Source of the DNA: Nostoc sp. MS1
GTDB lineage: Bacteria > Cyanobacteriota > Cyanobacteriia > Cyanobacteriales > Nostocaceae
Length of the DNA stretch: 64,000 nucleotides
Assembly: GCF_019976755.1 (NCBI RefSeq)
Contig: NZ_AP023441.1
Location: forward strand, 1,116,001 to 1,180,000
Reading direction: 5' to 3'
The notes under the pieces are model-generated. The model did not search any database. It saw only the letters and a program-made list of their open reading frames with translations, and was not told the origin of the DNA. Positions 26,018 through 34,616 of this stretch are shown here, piece by piece. The position numbers and the translations under genes were made by a program. Position 1 is the first letter of the stretch. Each line of letters begins with the position of its first letter.

Positions 26018-26490
26018 CAACCGAAAATAATTTAAACGGCACTGCTGCAAGTGTTGTTTCTACCTCTCCATTCCTGAAAACATTAGTCCTACAAATTCGT
26101 GGACAAGATGCTTACGGAGTTTATCGTAGTTGGTCTGATGATTTACTCCTTAAAGCCTTTGTTGTTACCAAACAAAAGAAACGGGAAATTTCTATTGAAG
26201 GCGAAGTTGACGCAGTAACCCAAGCGCGAATTATGTCATTCTTCCGCGCTGTAGCTGCCAGAATTGAACAAGAAACAGGCTTAATTTCTCAAGTTGTTAT
26301 TGACTTAAGCCATGAAGGTTTCGGTTGGGCGTTAGTTTTCTCAGGTCGCTTATTACTGACTGTCAAAACCTTGAGAGATGCTCACCGTTTTGGTTTTGAT
26401 TCTTTAGAGAAACTGGCGGAGGAAGGGGAGAAGTTTGTAGAGAAGGGGCTTGATTTGGCTAAAAAGTATCGAGAAGTGAGTAAGTTGTAA
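26014..26490 (+). CDS. NifX-associated protein (DUF269)
   Basis: 158 aa. The DUF269 family nearly always follows nifX in diazotrophs (SPFLKTLVLQIRGQDAYGVYRSW, then RIMSFFRAVAARIEQETGL). Its biochemical job is not firmly known, but gene order ties it to FeMo-co assembly. 4-bp overlap with nifX shows tight coupling. Confidence 0.92.
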   Translation: MTTENNLNGTAASVVSTSPFLKTLVLQIRGQDAYGVYRSWSDDLLLKAFVVTKQKKREISIEGEVDAVTQARIMSFFRAVAARIEQETGLISQVVIDLSHEGFGWALVFSGRLLLTVKTLRDAHRFGFDSLEKLAEEGEKFVEKGLDLAKKYREVSKL

Positions 26491-26635
26491 GAGGTTTTTA
26501 AACGCAGAGGGGCGCGGAGGTTAACGCAGAGGAACGCGGAGGTTTAATGGAGAGCTTCTTTTTTTCTTTTTTCTTCTTTCCTTCTGTCCTTCTTTGCGTC
26601 TTTGCGCCTTTGCGTGAGCCATTCCAAAACCATTC
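26491..26635. repeat. Dispersed cyanobacterial palindromic repeat
   Basis: Units AACGCAGAGG...CGCGGAGGT and the opposing TTTGCGTCTTTGCGCCTTTGCG arm could fold into a long imperfect stem. This repeat type is frequent between cyanobacterial genes. It separates the DUF269 gene from the DUF683 gene. Confidence 0.65.
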
Positions 26636-26641
26636 AACACC

Positions 26642-26857
26642 ATGCAAATAGAAGAAACAAGCATCGAGGAAATCAAAACCAAGATTAAACGCCTCAACAG
26701 TAAAGCCGGGCAGATGAAAATGGATCTGCATGACTTAGCAGAAGGCTTGCCAACAGATTACACAAAAATAATGGAAGTTGCCGCCGCAACTTATGAGATT
26801 TATCGTCAGCTAGATGAACTCAAACAAGAGTTAAAGCAATTGGAGAACGCAAAATGA
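26642..26857 (+). CDS. DUF683 (CCE_0567-like) small helical protein, 71 aa
   Basis: Two helices rich in Lys/Glu/Leu (SIEEIKTKIKRLNSKAGQ, then YRQLDELKQELKQLE), a Rop-like hairpin. This family occurs beside nifX in diazotrophs, and the cyanobacterial member has a known helical-hairpin structure. Role unproven. Its end overlaps nifW by 4 bp. Confidence 0.88.
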   Translation: MQIEETSIEEIKTKIKRLNSKAGQMKMDLHDLAEGLPTDYTKIMEVAAATYEIYRQLDELKQELKQLENAK

Positions 26858-27171
26858 CTAAGAGTTTAGCAGAATTTAAAAAGCTCGTAGATGCAGAAGA
26901 ATATTTTAAATTCTTTGAGCTAGATTACGATGCAAAAATTGTCAATGTTAATCGTTTGCATATTTTGAAAAAGTTTTCGCAATTAATGAGCGAAATTGAT
27001 ACTAATCATCCAGAGTTAAGTGACGAAGAAAAGTTAAACCAATATTCATTAGCTTTACAATCAGCTTATCAAGTATTCCTAGAATCTTCACCACAAGAAC
27101 AAAAGTTGTTCAAGGTGTTTAAGGATAAGCCAAAAAATGTAATTACGCTAACAGAACTATCGTCTGATTAG
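26854..27171 (+). CDS. nifW: NifW, nitrogenase-protective/assembly protein
   Basis: 105 aa, starting TKSLAEFKKLVDAEEYFKFF, with the conserved Asp/Tyr-rich motif FELDYDAKIVNVNRLHILKKF. NifW binds the MoFe protein and is thought to help its maturation or protect it from oxygen. Overlaps the DUF683 gene by 4 bp and is 10 bp from hesA. Confidence 0.95.
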   Translation: MTKSLAEFKKLVDAEEYFKFFELDYDAKIVNVNRLHILKKFSQLMSEIDTNHPELSDEEKLNQYSLALQSAYQVFLESSPQEQKLFKVFKDKPKNVITLTELSSD

Positions 27172-27181
27172 GAGGTATAAA

Positions 27182-27985
27182 GTGATCAACCTAACGCCTA
27201 CCGAGTTAGAACGTTATAGCCGCCAAATGATGCTCCCTAATTTTGGCGAAGCAGCACAAAAACGTCTGAAGTCAGCGACGGTTTTAGTGACAGGTGTGGG
27301 GGGATTAGGCGGTACGGCGGCGCTTTACCTAGCAGTAGCGGGCGTTGGGCGACTAATCCTCGTCCGGGGCGGTGATTTGCGTCTGGATGATATGAATCGT
27401 CAAGTTCTGATGACTGATGATTGGGTAGGTAAGCCAAGGGTATTTAAGGCGAAAGAAACTCTACAAGCTATCAATCCTGATATCCAGATAGAAACAATTC
27501 ACGACTATATTACCCCGGAAAATGTAGATTCATTGGTACAATCTGCGGATATGGCGCTGGATTGCGCTCACAATTTTACTGAGCGTGATTTGCTCAATGC
27601 AGCTTGTGTGCGCTGGCGGAAGCCAATGGTGGAAGCGGCGATGGACGGGATGGAGGCTTACCTGACAACGATTATTCCTGGTGTGACTCCTTGTTTGTCT
27701 TGTATCTTCCCGGAAAAACCAGAGTGGGATAGACGCGGCTTTTCTGTTCTCGGTGCTGTCTCTGGGACACTTGCTTGTCTAACAGCGTTGGAAGCAATTA
27801 AGTTGATCACTGGTTTTAGCCAGCCGCTATTGTCGCAATTACTCACCATTGACTTGAATCGGATGGAGTTTGCCAAGCGTAAATCATACCGCGATCGCTC
27901 TTGTCCAGTATGCGGTAATAATGCACCTTGGAGATATGGACAATCCAATTCATTAGAAACCAGCAGCAATTGCACACATAGCTAA
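27182..27985 (+). CDS. hesA: HesA, ThiF/MoeB-type adenylyltransferase
   Basis: 267 aa. Nucleotide-binding VTGVGGLGGTAALYLA (residues 37-50), the RxxN-type arginine in DDMNRQVL, and two zinc Cys pairs (PCLSCIF and CPVCGN) as in MoeB/ThiF. GTG start with a strong AGGAGGT upstream. In heterocystous cyanobacteria hesA-hesB-fdxH form a nitrogen-fixation-linked group; HesA is proposed to work in sulfur transfer or Mo-cofactor metabolism. Its exact substrate is not known. Confidence 0.93.
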   Translation: MINLTPTELERYSRQMMLPNFGEAAQKRLKSATVLVTGVGGLGGTAALYLAVAGVGRLILVRGGDLRLDDMNRQVLMTDDWVGKPRVFKAKETLQAINPDIQIETIHDYITPENVDSLVQSADMALDCAHNFTERDLLNAACVRWRKPMVEAAMDGMEAYLTTIIPGVTPCLSCIFPEKPEWDRRGFSVLGAVSGTLACLTALEAIKLITGFSQPLLSQLLTIDLNRMEFAKRKSYRDRSCPVCGNNAPWRYGQSNSLETSSNCTHS

Positions 27986-28019
27986 TACAAATGCAATCTA
28001 GCAGGTGATGGCTTGTATC

Positions 28020-28044
28020 AATTCGTAATTCGTAATTCGTAATT
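28020..28044. repeat. STRR (ATTCGTA)n
   Basis: Four tandem TTCGTAA-type heptamers, 35 bp after hesA. The rest of the 215-bp gap to hesB carries no gene. Confidence 0.85.
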
Positions 28045-28200
28045 AATGAATTTTGAATTGGTATTACTTGTTTCCCTCAACCAATCAAACTACTGATTGT
28101 GTAGATGCAAGGTAGCGTGTCAGGAGACATGGCTTTGCTCATCACTACAAAAACCACACCTGAAAACACAACAACTATTCGCTACTAATCAGGAGATTTG

Positions 28201-28572
28201 ATGACCGTTACTTTAACAGAAAAAGCTGAATTTCGTCTACGAGCCTTCCTTAGAGGTTCTGCTAAAGATGGTGACGAAACTACAAAAGGTATTCGCGTAT
28301 CTGTCAAAGATGGTGGTTGCAGTGGCTATGAGTATGCAATGGATGTCACCAGCCAGCCTCAGCCAGATGATTTAGTAATTCAACAAGGTAGTGTATTGGT
28401 TTACGTCGATGCAAAAAGCGCTCCTTTGTTGGAAGGAATTGTCATCGACTTTGTAGAAGGGGTTGTAGAGAGTGGTTTTAAATTCTCTAACCCGAATGCA
28501 ACCAGCACTTGTGGTTGTGGAAAGTCTTTCAAAGCAGGTGATTGCTCTCCCGAAGGCGTACCTTGCAGCTAA
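28201..28572 (+). CDS. hesB: HesB, IscA-type Fe-S protein
   Basis: 123 aa from ATG at 28201 (AGGAG upstream at 28191-28195). A-type carrier with the three conserved cysteines: DGGCSGYEY and STCGCGKSF. It accepts or passes [Fe-S] clusters for nitrogenase. The extra C-terminal Cys residues (GDCSPEGVPCS) are typical of the cyanobacterial HesB branch. Confidence 0.93.
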   Translation: MTVTLTEKAEFRLRAFLRGSAKDGDETTKGIRVSVKDGGCSGYEYAMDVTSQPQPDDLVIQQGSVLVYVDAKSAPLLEGIVIDFVEGVVESGFKFSNPNATSTCGCGKSFKAGDCSPEGVPCS

Positions 28573-28573
28573 A

Positions 28574-28650
28574 TAATTCGTAATTCGTAATGCGTAATTC
28601 GTAATTTAGAAAATTAACTACGAATTACGAATTAGTAATTACGAATTACT
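28574..28650. repeat. STRR array with opposed arms between hesB and fdxH
   Basis: TAATTCG heptamers (28574-28608) face ATTACGA heptamers (28617-28650), so the transcript would fold into a long hairpin. This may stabilise or end the hesAB message before fdxH. Confidence 0.8.
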
Positions 28651-28787
28651 AAAGTCTTCCTGTAAACATAATGGATATTTGCTTCCCATCAATTGCAATA
28701 TCCGCTTCCGCATCCCTTCTCGAAGATTTCAGGGAGATTTAACTTCGAGAAATCAATCGCATCCTATAAATTGAGGAGAATCGGAAA

Positions 28788-29087
28788 ATGGCTACCTATC
28801 AAGTTAGATTGATCAACAAGAAAGAAAACCTCGACACCACAATCGAAATTGATGAAGATACTACAATTGTAGATGGTGCTGAAGAGGCTGGCATTGAGTT
28901 ACCTTTCTCTTGTCATTCTGGTTCTTGTTCTAGCTGTGTAGGCAAAGTTGTCGAAGGCGAAATTGACCAATCTGAGCAAATCTTTTTAGATGATGAACAG
29001 ATGGCTAAAGGTTTCGCTCTACTTTGTGTTACATACCCCCGCTCCAACTGCACAATTAAGACTCACCAAGAACCTTATCTTGCTTAA
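28788..29087 (+). CDS. fdxH: FdxH, heterocyst [2Fe-2S] ferredoxin
   Basis: 99 aa plant-type ferredoxin. The cluster ligands are in CHSGSCSSC (C-x4-C-x2-C) with the fourth in LLCVTYP. The lysines NKKEN near residue 10-14 match the heterocyst type, which donates electrons directly to NifH. AGGAG lies 9-13 bp before the ATG. Confidence 0.96.
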   Translation: MATYQVRLINKKENLDTTIEIDEDTTIVDGAEEAGIELPFSCHSGSCSSCVGKVVEGEIDQSEQIFLDDEQMAKGFALLCVTYPRSNCTIKTHQEPYLA

Positions 29088-29202
29088 TCAATTGCTGTAG
29101 TCGCTACTATTGACAGCTTTTGAAAAGCAAAAATTACTATCAGGATGAATAACATTGCTCATCCTGATTTTTTATATTTCTATTTTGAGTTGGATGCTAC
29201 CA

Positions 29203-29454
29203 ATGTATTCTCCCTTCACTGTAACTAGCAGTTCTTTGGAATTGCTGAAAGTTGGCGATCGCGGTATAGTCAAGTTTTGCAATATTCAAAATAAAAGTGT
29301 TCTTAAGAAGCTTAAGTCTCTTGGTTTAACAACAGGAGTAGTTATTACTGTACAACAAGACTTTCCAACTTTAATAATCACAGTAGGTAGTATCTTACTA
29401 GAGATAGACAAAGAACTCGCTCGTTCAATTTATGTTCGTGTACTTAAAAGTTAA
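29203..29454 (+). CDS. FeoA-domain protein, 83 aa
   Basis: FeoA (SH3-like) fold: LELLKVGDRGIVKFCN, LKKLKSLGLTTGVVITV, and the terminal LLEIDKELARSIYV. In Feo systems it assists ferrous iron uptake; in the nif cluster of Anabaena a similar gene follows fdxH. The start is uncertain: ATG at 29203 gives the usual length, while ATG 29194 or TTG 29155 would extend it into a hydrophobic stretch. Confidence 0.85.
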   Translation: MYSPFTVTSSSLELLKVGDRGIVKFCNIQNKSVLKKLKSLGLTTGVVITVQQDFPTLIITVGSILLEIDKELARSIYVRVLKS

Positions 29455-29510
29455 TTTTTTGATTTGCTTTTATATTATAGAGCTAAAAGCCATTATTAAT
29501 CATTAATAAA

Positions 29511-29543
29511 TAATAGAGACATTGCTATATAACGTCTCTATTT
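29511..29543. terminator. Hairpin between convergent feoA-like and mop genes
   Basis: AATAGAGAC (29512-29520) and GTCTCTATT (29534-29542) pair perfectly around 13 nt, with T-rich sequence on one side and A-rich on the other. It is well placed to end both transcripts. Confidence 0.6.
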
Positions 29544-29576
29544 ATAAGAACAGAGGAATTTACCTTTTAGATTTGT

Positions 29577-29786
29577 TTAATCAATAGCAACTATCACATC
29601 TGAAGATTTAATTAAAGCGTAAGCCTGCTTACCTTCAGTAAGTTGTAATTTATCTGCTGATGATTTTGTGATAATCGAAACGATCTCCACTCCTGGAGCT
29701 AGTTCTAAAGTTACTTCTGTGTTAACTGTACCAGGAACAACTTTTTTAACAGTGGTTTTTAAGAAATTACGAGCGCTAACTTCCAT
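29577..29786 (-). CDS. Mop-type molybdate-binding (TOBE) protein, 69 aa
   Basis: One TOBE/Mop domain: MEVSARNFLKTTVKKVVPG, then VTLELAPGVEIVSIITKSSADKL and AYALIKSSDVIVAID. These bind molybdate or tungstate as oligomers and act as storage or buffering proteins. Its place beside the Mo-nitrogenase genes fits supply of Mo for FeMo-co. It is transcribed away from the long gap upstream. Confidence 0.92.
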   Translation of the reverse strand: MEVSARNFLKTTVKKVVPGTVNTEVTLELAPGVEIVSIITKSSADKLQLTEGKQAYALIKSSDVIVAID

Positions 29787-30485
29787 ATCTCTTTTGTACT
29801 CATTATTTACGTTTAATAGAATACCAACCTTTGTGGTAAATTAAATCACACCTTTAGATTATTTTAATTATTTCGGTGGATATAAATTACAAATTCCCCA
29901 AGATAAATACTTATTTTATTTAGATGTTAAGTATATATATTAAACATTATCTAATTGATATTTCTAATAAAAGCTGTTATTAATTTATCTTTTGATAACC
30001 TAATAAATTAAATAGCTATTTTACAAGATAAATCATAAAATAACTACTTTTGTAGTAATTTTTAAGCGCTTTTAATTAATGTATATAACAATCGTTATAT
30101 ACATTAATCATCTAAACTTATCAGAGTGATAATATATAAGTAAGCTAAATTGTTGCTAGTGAACCACAACTCAACAAAAAGCGATTACAGGGTTATCTCA
30201 GACATTCCTACCTTAATAATGGTCAAAGTCAAAAATTGGGTAGAAGGTCATATATCTTCAAGATGATACTCTCGGAACGCTGCGTAGATATTCAGACAAA
30301 AATCACCAGATTTATTAAGGTGTGTAATAAGTTTAATACTTATAATCCGGCGTGTCTTATTACCTTAAACGTTTTTTAGTTGGCGTATTTTCAGTTAAAT
30401 ACGCAGGCTATACAAAAGCTGTTTGGGAAGAATTACAGCAGTTTAGAAATAATTTCCTTCCTTGCAAACATAAGGAGCAGTAATT
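29787..30485. other. Long AT-rich intergenic region
   Basis: About 700 bp between the divergent mop and CBS-protein genes with no ORF I can support. It is strongly AT-rich from 29830 to 30130 and holds the 34-bp palindrome listed separately. It likely carries promoters for both flanking genes. I saw no tRNA or known riboswitch. Confidence 0.6.
30075..30108. promoter_or_regulatory. 34-bp perfect palindrome, candidate operator
   Basis: 15-bp arms (30075-30089 and 30094-30108; core GTATATAAC / GTTATATAC) pair perfectly around AATC. It lies between divergent mop and CBS genes. No T-run follows, so an operator or protein-binding site is more likely than a terminator. The protein that binds it is unknown. 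Confidence 0.6.
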
Positions 30486-31082
30486 ATGAGAGCCAAACAA
30501 ATCATGACTCAAGACGTAGCTACTATTCGCGGCTCCGCTAGTGTAGCTGAAGCGGTCAGACTAATGAGGCTCAAAGGACTGCGTGCTTTGATTGTCGAAC
30601 CTCGTCATAGTGCTGATGCTTATGGTATTGTCACTGTGGCTGATATCGCAGGCAAGGTTATCGCTTATGGGAAAGATTCAGATAGTGTACGTGTCTATGA
30701 AATTATGAGCAAACCCTGCATCACCGTTGATCCCGACCTTGATGTAGAGTATGTAGCTCGTTTATTGTCAAACAATAATTTGTGGTGTGCGCCTGTAATT
30801 CGTGGTGAATTAATGGGTGTAATTTCTATTACTGATATTGTTAGCAAAGGTGACTTTATTGCTAAACCAAAACTAACTTTCTTGCGGAAAGAATTGCACA
30901 AAGCGATCTCCGATGCGCGGGGAATTTCTGCTAACTATGGTTCAGATTCTAAAAGAGCCGTTGAAGCTTGGGACTTAGTAGATGAACTAGAAACGGAAGC
31001 TTGCTTTTACGGCTTACCAAAACCAGATAAATCTGCTAGAGAATTATTTGCTGATAAGCCAGAGTTAGTTCCAGTTGGTTAG
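30486..31082 (+). CDS. Tandem CBS-domain protein, 198 aa
   Basis: Two CBS domains (about 5-65 and 75-125): MRAKQIMTQDVATIRGSASVAEAVRLM and YEIMSKPCITVDPDLDVEYVARLL, followed by a helical C-terminal extension (KPDKSARELF). CBS pairs bind adenine nucleotides and sense energy state. It begins with AAGGAGCAG before the ATG. Similar genes sit beside nif/hup genes in other heterocystous strains. The protein it controls is not evident. Confidence 0.9.
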   Translation: MRAKQIMTQDVATIRGSASVAEAVRLMRLKGLRALIVEPRHSADAYGIVTVADIAGKVIAYGKDSDSVRVYEIMSKPCITVDPDLDVEYVARLLSNNNLWCAPVIRGELMGVISITDIVSKGDFIAKPKLTFLRKELHKAISDARGISANYGSDSKRAVEAWDLVDELETEACFYGLPKPDKSARELFADKPELVPVG

Positions 31083-31180
31083 GAATAGGTAAAGGATGAT
31101 AGTAATTTCTGTCATCCTGTAATCTTATTGCTATATAGAGTAACAACTCTAACCATAGACCTACATAGCATTGTTTTTAG

Positions 31181-31204
31181 TAATGGTGGGTTTGTCCCAC
31201 CATT
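31181..31204. repeat. Inverted repeat TAATGGTGGG / CCCACCATTA
   Basis: 10-bp perfect arms around a 4-nt loop, about 100 bp after the CBS gene. It could serve as a terminator or be a dispersed repeat; no clear T-run follows. Confidence 0.6.
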
Positions 31205-31274
31205 ATATTTGCTTTGTAATATTGTTGCAGAGTAACAGTTTCGCATTAGTAAGTAAGTCATTGTAATTGAGTTC

Positions 31275-31320
31275 GTAGTAAGAACTTTAGTTCTTATTTG
31301 AGGACTAAAGTCCTTACTAC
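31275..31320. repeat. Dispersed inverted repeat (GTAGTAAGGACTTTAGTCC type)
   Basis: Left arm GTAGTAAGAACTTTAGTTC and right arm GGACTAAAGTCCTTACTAC are complementary with two wobble positions. This is a common cyanobacterial palindromic repeat. It ends 25 bp before the ankyrin gene. Confidence 0.75.
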
Positions 31321-31344
31321 AAACCATTAATACTACGGCTAATT

Positions 31345-31809
31345 ATGAAAGATAAGAGTAAACTGGATTTGAGTGCTACCAGTAGAGAATGGTTGCTACA
31401 AAAAGGTTACAATCCTGAAGACTTAAATCAGCCTGGAGAAAATGGCGATACAGCTTTGATGAGAGCTACGCGAGAAGGTATTCATGATGTCGTTCAGGAG
31501 TTGATAGATTTAGGTGTGGATATCAACGCTAGAAACAACGACAATAATAACGCTTTGTGGTTTGCTTGTTTTGGAAACCACTACGATTTGATTCATCTGT
31601 TACTTGCAGCCAAAATCGACATTAATAACCAGAATGATAACGGTGCAACAGTTTTAATGTATGCTGCTTCGGCTGGGAAAACAGAAGTTGTAAAGTTACT
31701 TCTACAATACCATCCTAACCTATATTTAAAAAATTTGGATGATTATCAGGCTATAGATTTCGCTAGTAATGTAGAAGTTTTAAGGTTGCTGAAAAATGCG
31801 ACAAAGTGA
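31345..31809 (+). CDS. Ankyrin-repeat protein, 154 aa
   Basis: Four ankyrin-like units of about 33 residues: NGDTALMRATREGIHDVVQE, NNNALWFACFGNHYDLIHLL, NGATVLMYAASAGKTEVVKL and a final DDYQAIDFASNVEVLRLL. Ankyrin repeats bind other proteins. It overlaps the next gene by 14 bp, so the two are co-translated and may interact. Also found near hup/nif genes in related strains, as I recall. Confidence 0.9.
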   Translation: MKDKSKLDLSATSREWLLQKGYNPEDLNQPGENGDTALMRATREGIHDVVQELIDLGVDINARNNDNNNALWFACFGNHYDLIHLLLAAKIDINNQNDNGATVLMYAASAGKTEVVKLLLQYHPNLYLKNLDDYQAIDFASNVEVLRLLKNATK

Positions 31810-33082
31810 TTTTTCAGGTAAAGCATACCATGAGACAACTAAGCATTCCTACTTGTCGGTGCAACTTGATCCAAATTATGTAGATGCGTCAACCCAACCA
31901 TCGCCATATAAAGTTTATCCAAAATTCTATCGGAGAGTGAAATTAAATCTCAATAATCCAATTCACTCTTTTATCTGGTTAACCAGTGCTGTTACTTTTG
32001 AGAAGGTATATAACAGTATTTCCTACAAACTTAGAGTGAATCCTTCAGCTGGCGCACTGTACCCTACCGAGATATACGTACAGATTCGCGGTATGTCAGA
32101 AATTGTCGATGGTATATATCATTTAGAAATTGAGAATAATTGTCTAACTCTCATCTATGAATTAATTGATGATGGCTTAGAGAGTTATATTATACCGGGA
32201 AAAAGTATAAATGGAGTCATTTTTTTAGTTAGTTCTGTTTATTATAGGTCTAGCTGGAAATATAAACACAGGAGCTTGAGATATTGCTTGTTAGATAGCG
32301 GACACCATTTAGGTGCTGTTGCTGCTTCGGCATATCTGCATAAGCGAAATATTCAGCTAATTTTTGATTTTGATAAACTCTCTCTCAATACAGATTTAGG
32401 TTTTGAGAATAAAGAGTTTATTACTGGTTGTGCGATATCTGGCGAAGCTCAGGAAAAGCAAGTTAGAAAATTAAGGTTGAAACTTCCTTTTGTTTGCGGC
32501 ACAGATTATTTTGAAGCTAATCAGTTAATTGAAGATAGCTATCAAGCGACGGCTGTGCAACCAAGTCGCCAGCAACGATTAAAACAACCTAACTTTAATT
32601 TTGAGCAGGATAAATTCTACCAAACTATCTGGAATAGACGCTCGATTAGGCGTTTCCGGAAAGAGTTCATTTTGCAAGAACATTATTTATATGTCTTGCA
32701 ACTACTGCAACAGCCAATCCCAACAGAAAACGGTGAGGAGATAGAACTCTACTCGGTGATACATCGAGTTGAGGGGATGAAATCAGGGTTATATAAAGGC
32801 TTGAATTTGATAAAAGCAGGTAGCTTTAGTGAAAAAACTGGTTACTTGTGTGTGAATCAAGCACTAGCCAGAGATTGTGCTGTAATTTTCTTTTTTGTGT
32901 CTGAATATACCAGTTATCAAACTGCAATGCAGATAGCAGGTTTTCTCGCACAAAGAATTTATTTGGGTAGTAATTATGCAGGCATTCAATGTAGTGGCAT
33001 TGGTGCTTTTTATGATGATGAAACCCAACAATTCTTAGGAACAACTAAAGATGTGCTTTATGCAACGGCAATAGGAATCTAA
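31796..33082 (+). CDS. SagB-type dehydrogenase (double nitroreductase-like), 428 aa
   Basis: Two nitroreductase-like halves. The first (about 55-205) has RVNPSAGALYPTEIYVQI, the SagB/thiazole-oxazole oxidase signature. The second (about 275-428) begins NRRSIRRFRKEFI, the typical FMN-phosphate-binding start. SagB enzymes oxidise azolines in peptide natural products, but many homologues, including this one, have no cyclodehydratase neighbours. It overlaps the ankyrin gene and is 15 bp from a 124-aa gene, giving a three-gene operon. FMN binding is likely. Substrate unknown. Confidence 0.85.
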   Translation: MRQSDFSGKAYHETTKHSYLSVQLDPNYVDASTQPSPYKVYPKFYRRVKLNLNNPIHSFIWLTSAVTFEKVYNSISYKLRVNPSAGALYPTEIYVQIRGMSEIVDGIYHLEIENNCLTLIYELIDDGLESYIIPGKSINGVIFLVSSVYYRSSWKYKHRSLRYCLLDSGHHLGAVAASAYLHKRNIQLIFDFDKLSLNTDLGFENKEFITGCAISGEAQEKQVRKLRLKLPFVCGTDYFEANQLIEDSYQATAVQPSRQQRLKQPNFNFEQDKFYQTIWNRRSIRRFRKEFILQEHYLYVLQLLQQPIPTENGEEIELYSVIHRVEGMKSGLYKGLNLIKAGSFSEKTGYLCVNQALARDCAVIFFFVSEYTSYQTAMQIAGFLAQRIYLGSNYAGIQCSGIGAFYDDETQQFLGTTKDVLYATAIGI

Positions 33083-33097
33083 GTAGGATTGTAACAG

Positions 33098-33472
33098 ATG
33101 AGTCGGCAAAGATTTTATTTTAGCGGTGATGATTTCCATCCAATGCAGCCAACTTCGGCTGATATTATGTTAAGACAGCAGTTAGAGTATTCTTTAAGTA
33201 AATACTTTTATGAAGGGTGCGATCGCACTTTGCAAAATCTCCTTTCTAATTGCAGATGGTATGTGACAACTCAAGCCAACGCGATGACGTTGGTAATTGA
33301 ATGTCCAGATCAAGTCACAAATTGGCGGGTGTTGCAAAAACTCGTACCAATGGGTAAATTAATCAATCAAATGGTTAGCAGCGCCAAAATTCGCGTTTGT
33401 CCTCCAGAAAGCGAAGGCGTACCTTTTGAGATGAGGGTAGATGAACTCGCTGTATATCGAGACATGGCTTGA
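33098..33472 (+). CDS. Hypothetical protein, 124 aa
   Basis: Begins MSRQRFYFSGDDFHPMQPTS. Alpha/beta pattern with a conserved-looking TLVIECPDQVTNWRVLQKL. No signal peptide or membrane segment. I know this type of protein only as a conserved cyanobacterial unknown. It is the last gene of the ankyrin-SagB operon. Confidence 0.75.
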   Translation: MSRQRFYFSGDDFHPMQPTSADIMLRQQLEYSLSKYFYEGCDRTLQNLLSNCRWYVTTQANAMTLVIECPDQVTNWRVLQKLVPMGKLINQMVSSAKIRVCPPESEGVPFEMRVDELAVYRDMA

Positions 33473-33477
33473 TTAGG

Positions 33478-33558
33478 AGATGGAAAAGATGAGGGAGTGG
33501 GGGAAGATGGGGGAGTAAAATAATACCTAGTCTCCAGTCCCTACCCCCTAATTACGAA

Positions 33559-33583
<25 letters not shown>
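33478..33583. repeat. STRR arrays between convergent genes
   Basis: GGGAG(A/T)-type units at 33478-33515 and ATTACGA heptamers at 33551-33575, in the 86 bp between the convergent 124-aa gene and hupW and running into the hupW 3' end. Confidence 0.7.
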
Positions 33584-34023
<440 letters not shown>

Positions 34024-34067
34024 AGATAATATATTTGAACAGGTACGCTAATTTAATAGACTTTGAT

Positions 34068-34520
34068 ATGTTCAACATTCCAGAAAAGCCTTTCGGACAA
34101 TATGATATCCTTCTCAAGAATGGTAGTGGCCATTTATTTTCTGCATCTGTAGAACTTGCTTGTCGAGATTGGAATGATGAAAGAGGAAGGCGTACCGAAT
34201 GTAGGATTACATTAAGATGGGATAATACTGAAATTCAATGTATCGATGGGCATTTTTTTGGTTCTTTTAAGCAGATTCGCCAACAACTAGCTTTGCAAGA
34301 TATTTATCCTATATGTTACGGAGCAAGTCGTAAAATTATTGTTACTGGCATGGCATTAGAGATGGGTTTGGGATTGAAAGTTTATAAAGCAGCACTTGGT
34401 AGCTATCCTACTCGTAGTGATTTAGTACATATTTTTGCTACCGGAGAAGATGTCGAGCCTGTTACTGTTGAAGTGCAAGAGGAATTTCATCGTCAATGGT
34501 TGAAATCAGTGAAAATTTAG
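34068..34520 (+). CDS. Hypothetical protein, about 150 aa
   Basis: From ATG 34068 (MFNIPEKPFGQYDILLKNG); a TTG at 34035 would add 11 residues and is less likely. Contains CRDWNDERGRRTECRITLRW and a C-terminal HIFATGEDVEPVTVEV. No recognised family; cytosolic by composition. It is divergent from hupW with a 45-bp gap, so the two may share a promoter region. Confidence 0.65.
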   Translation: MFNIPEKPFGQYDILLKNGSGHLFSASVELACRDWNDERGRRTECRITLRWDNTEIQCIDGHFFGSFKQIRQQLALQDIYPICYGASRKIIVTGMALEMGLGLKVYKAALGSYPTRSDLVHIFATGEDVEPVTVEVQEEFHRQWLKSVKI

Positions 34521-34616
34521 TAAATCTTTTTAAGTGCATTATAAAGTTTCAATTACTATAGATAGTAATCGTGTTTCATTGCTTAATAGTGGGTATATCA
34601 AGTAGTAATTTTATCA

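Noticed and set aside
30075..30108. ModE-type molybdate operator
   Set aside because: The half-sites resemble ModE motifs, but the arms face the opposite way (TATATAAC-N4-GTTATATA), so the order is inverted relative to the ModE consensus I know.
29787..30485. Hidden small gene or RNA in the long gap
   Set aside because: No open frame with a start and ribosome site, and no recognisable structured RNA apart from the palindrome.
31796..33082. Ribosomally made azole-peptide cluster around the SagB-type gene
   Set aside because: No cyclodehydratase (YcaO), leader peptide or export gene is nearby.
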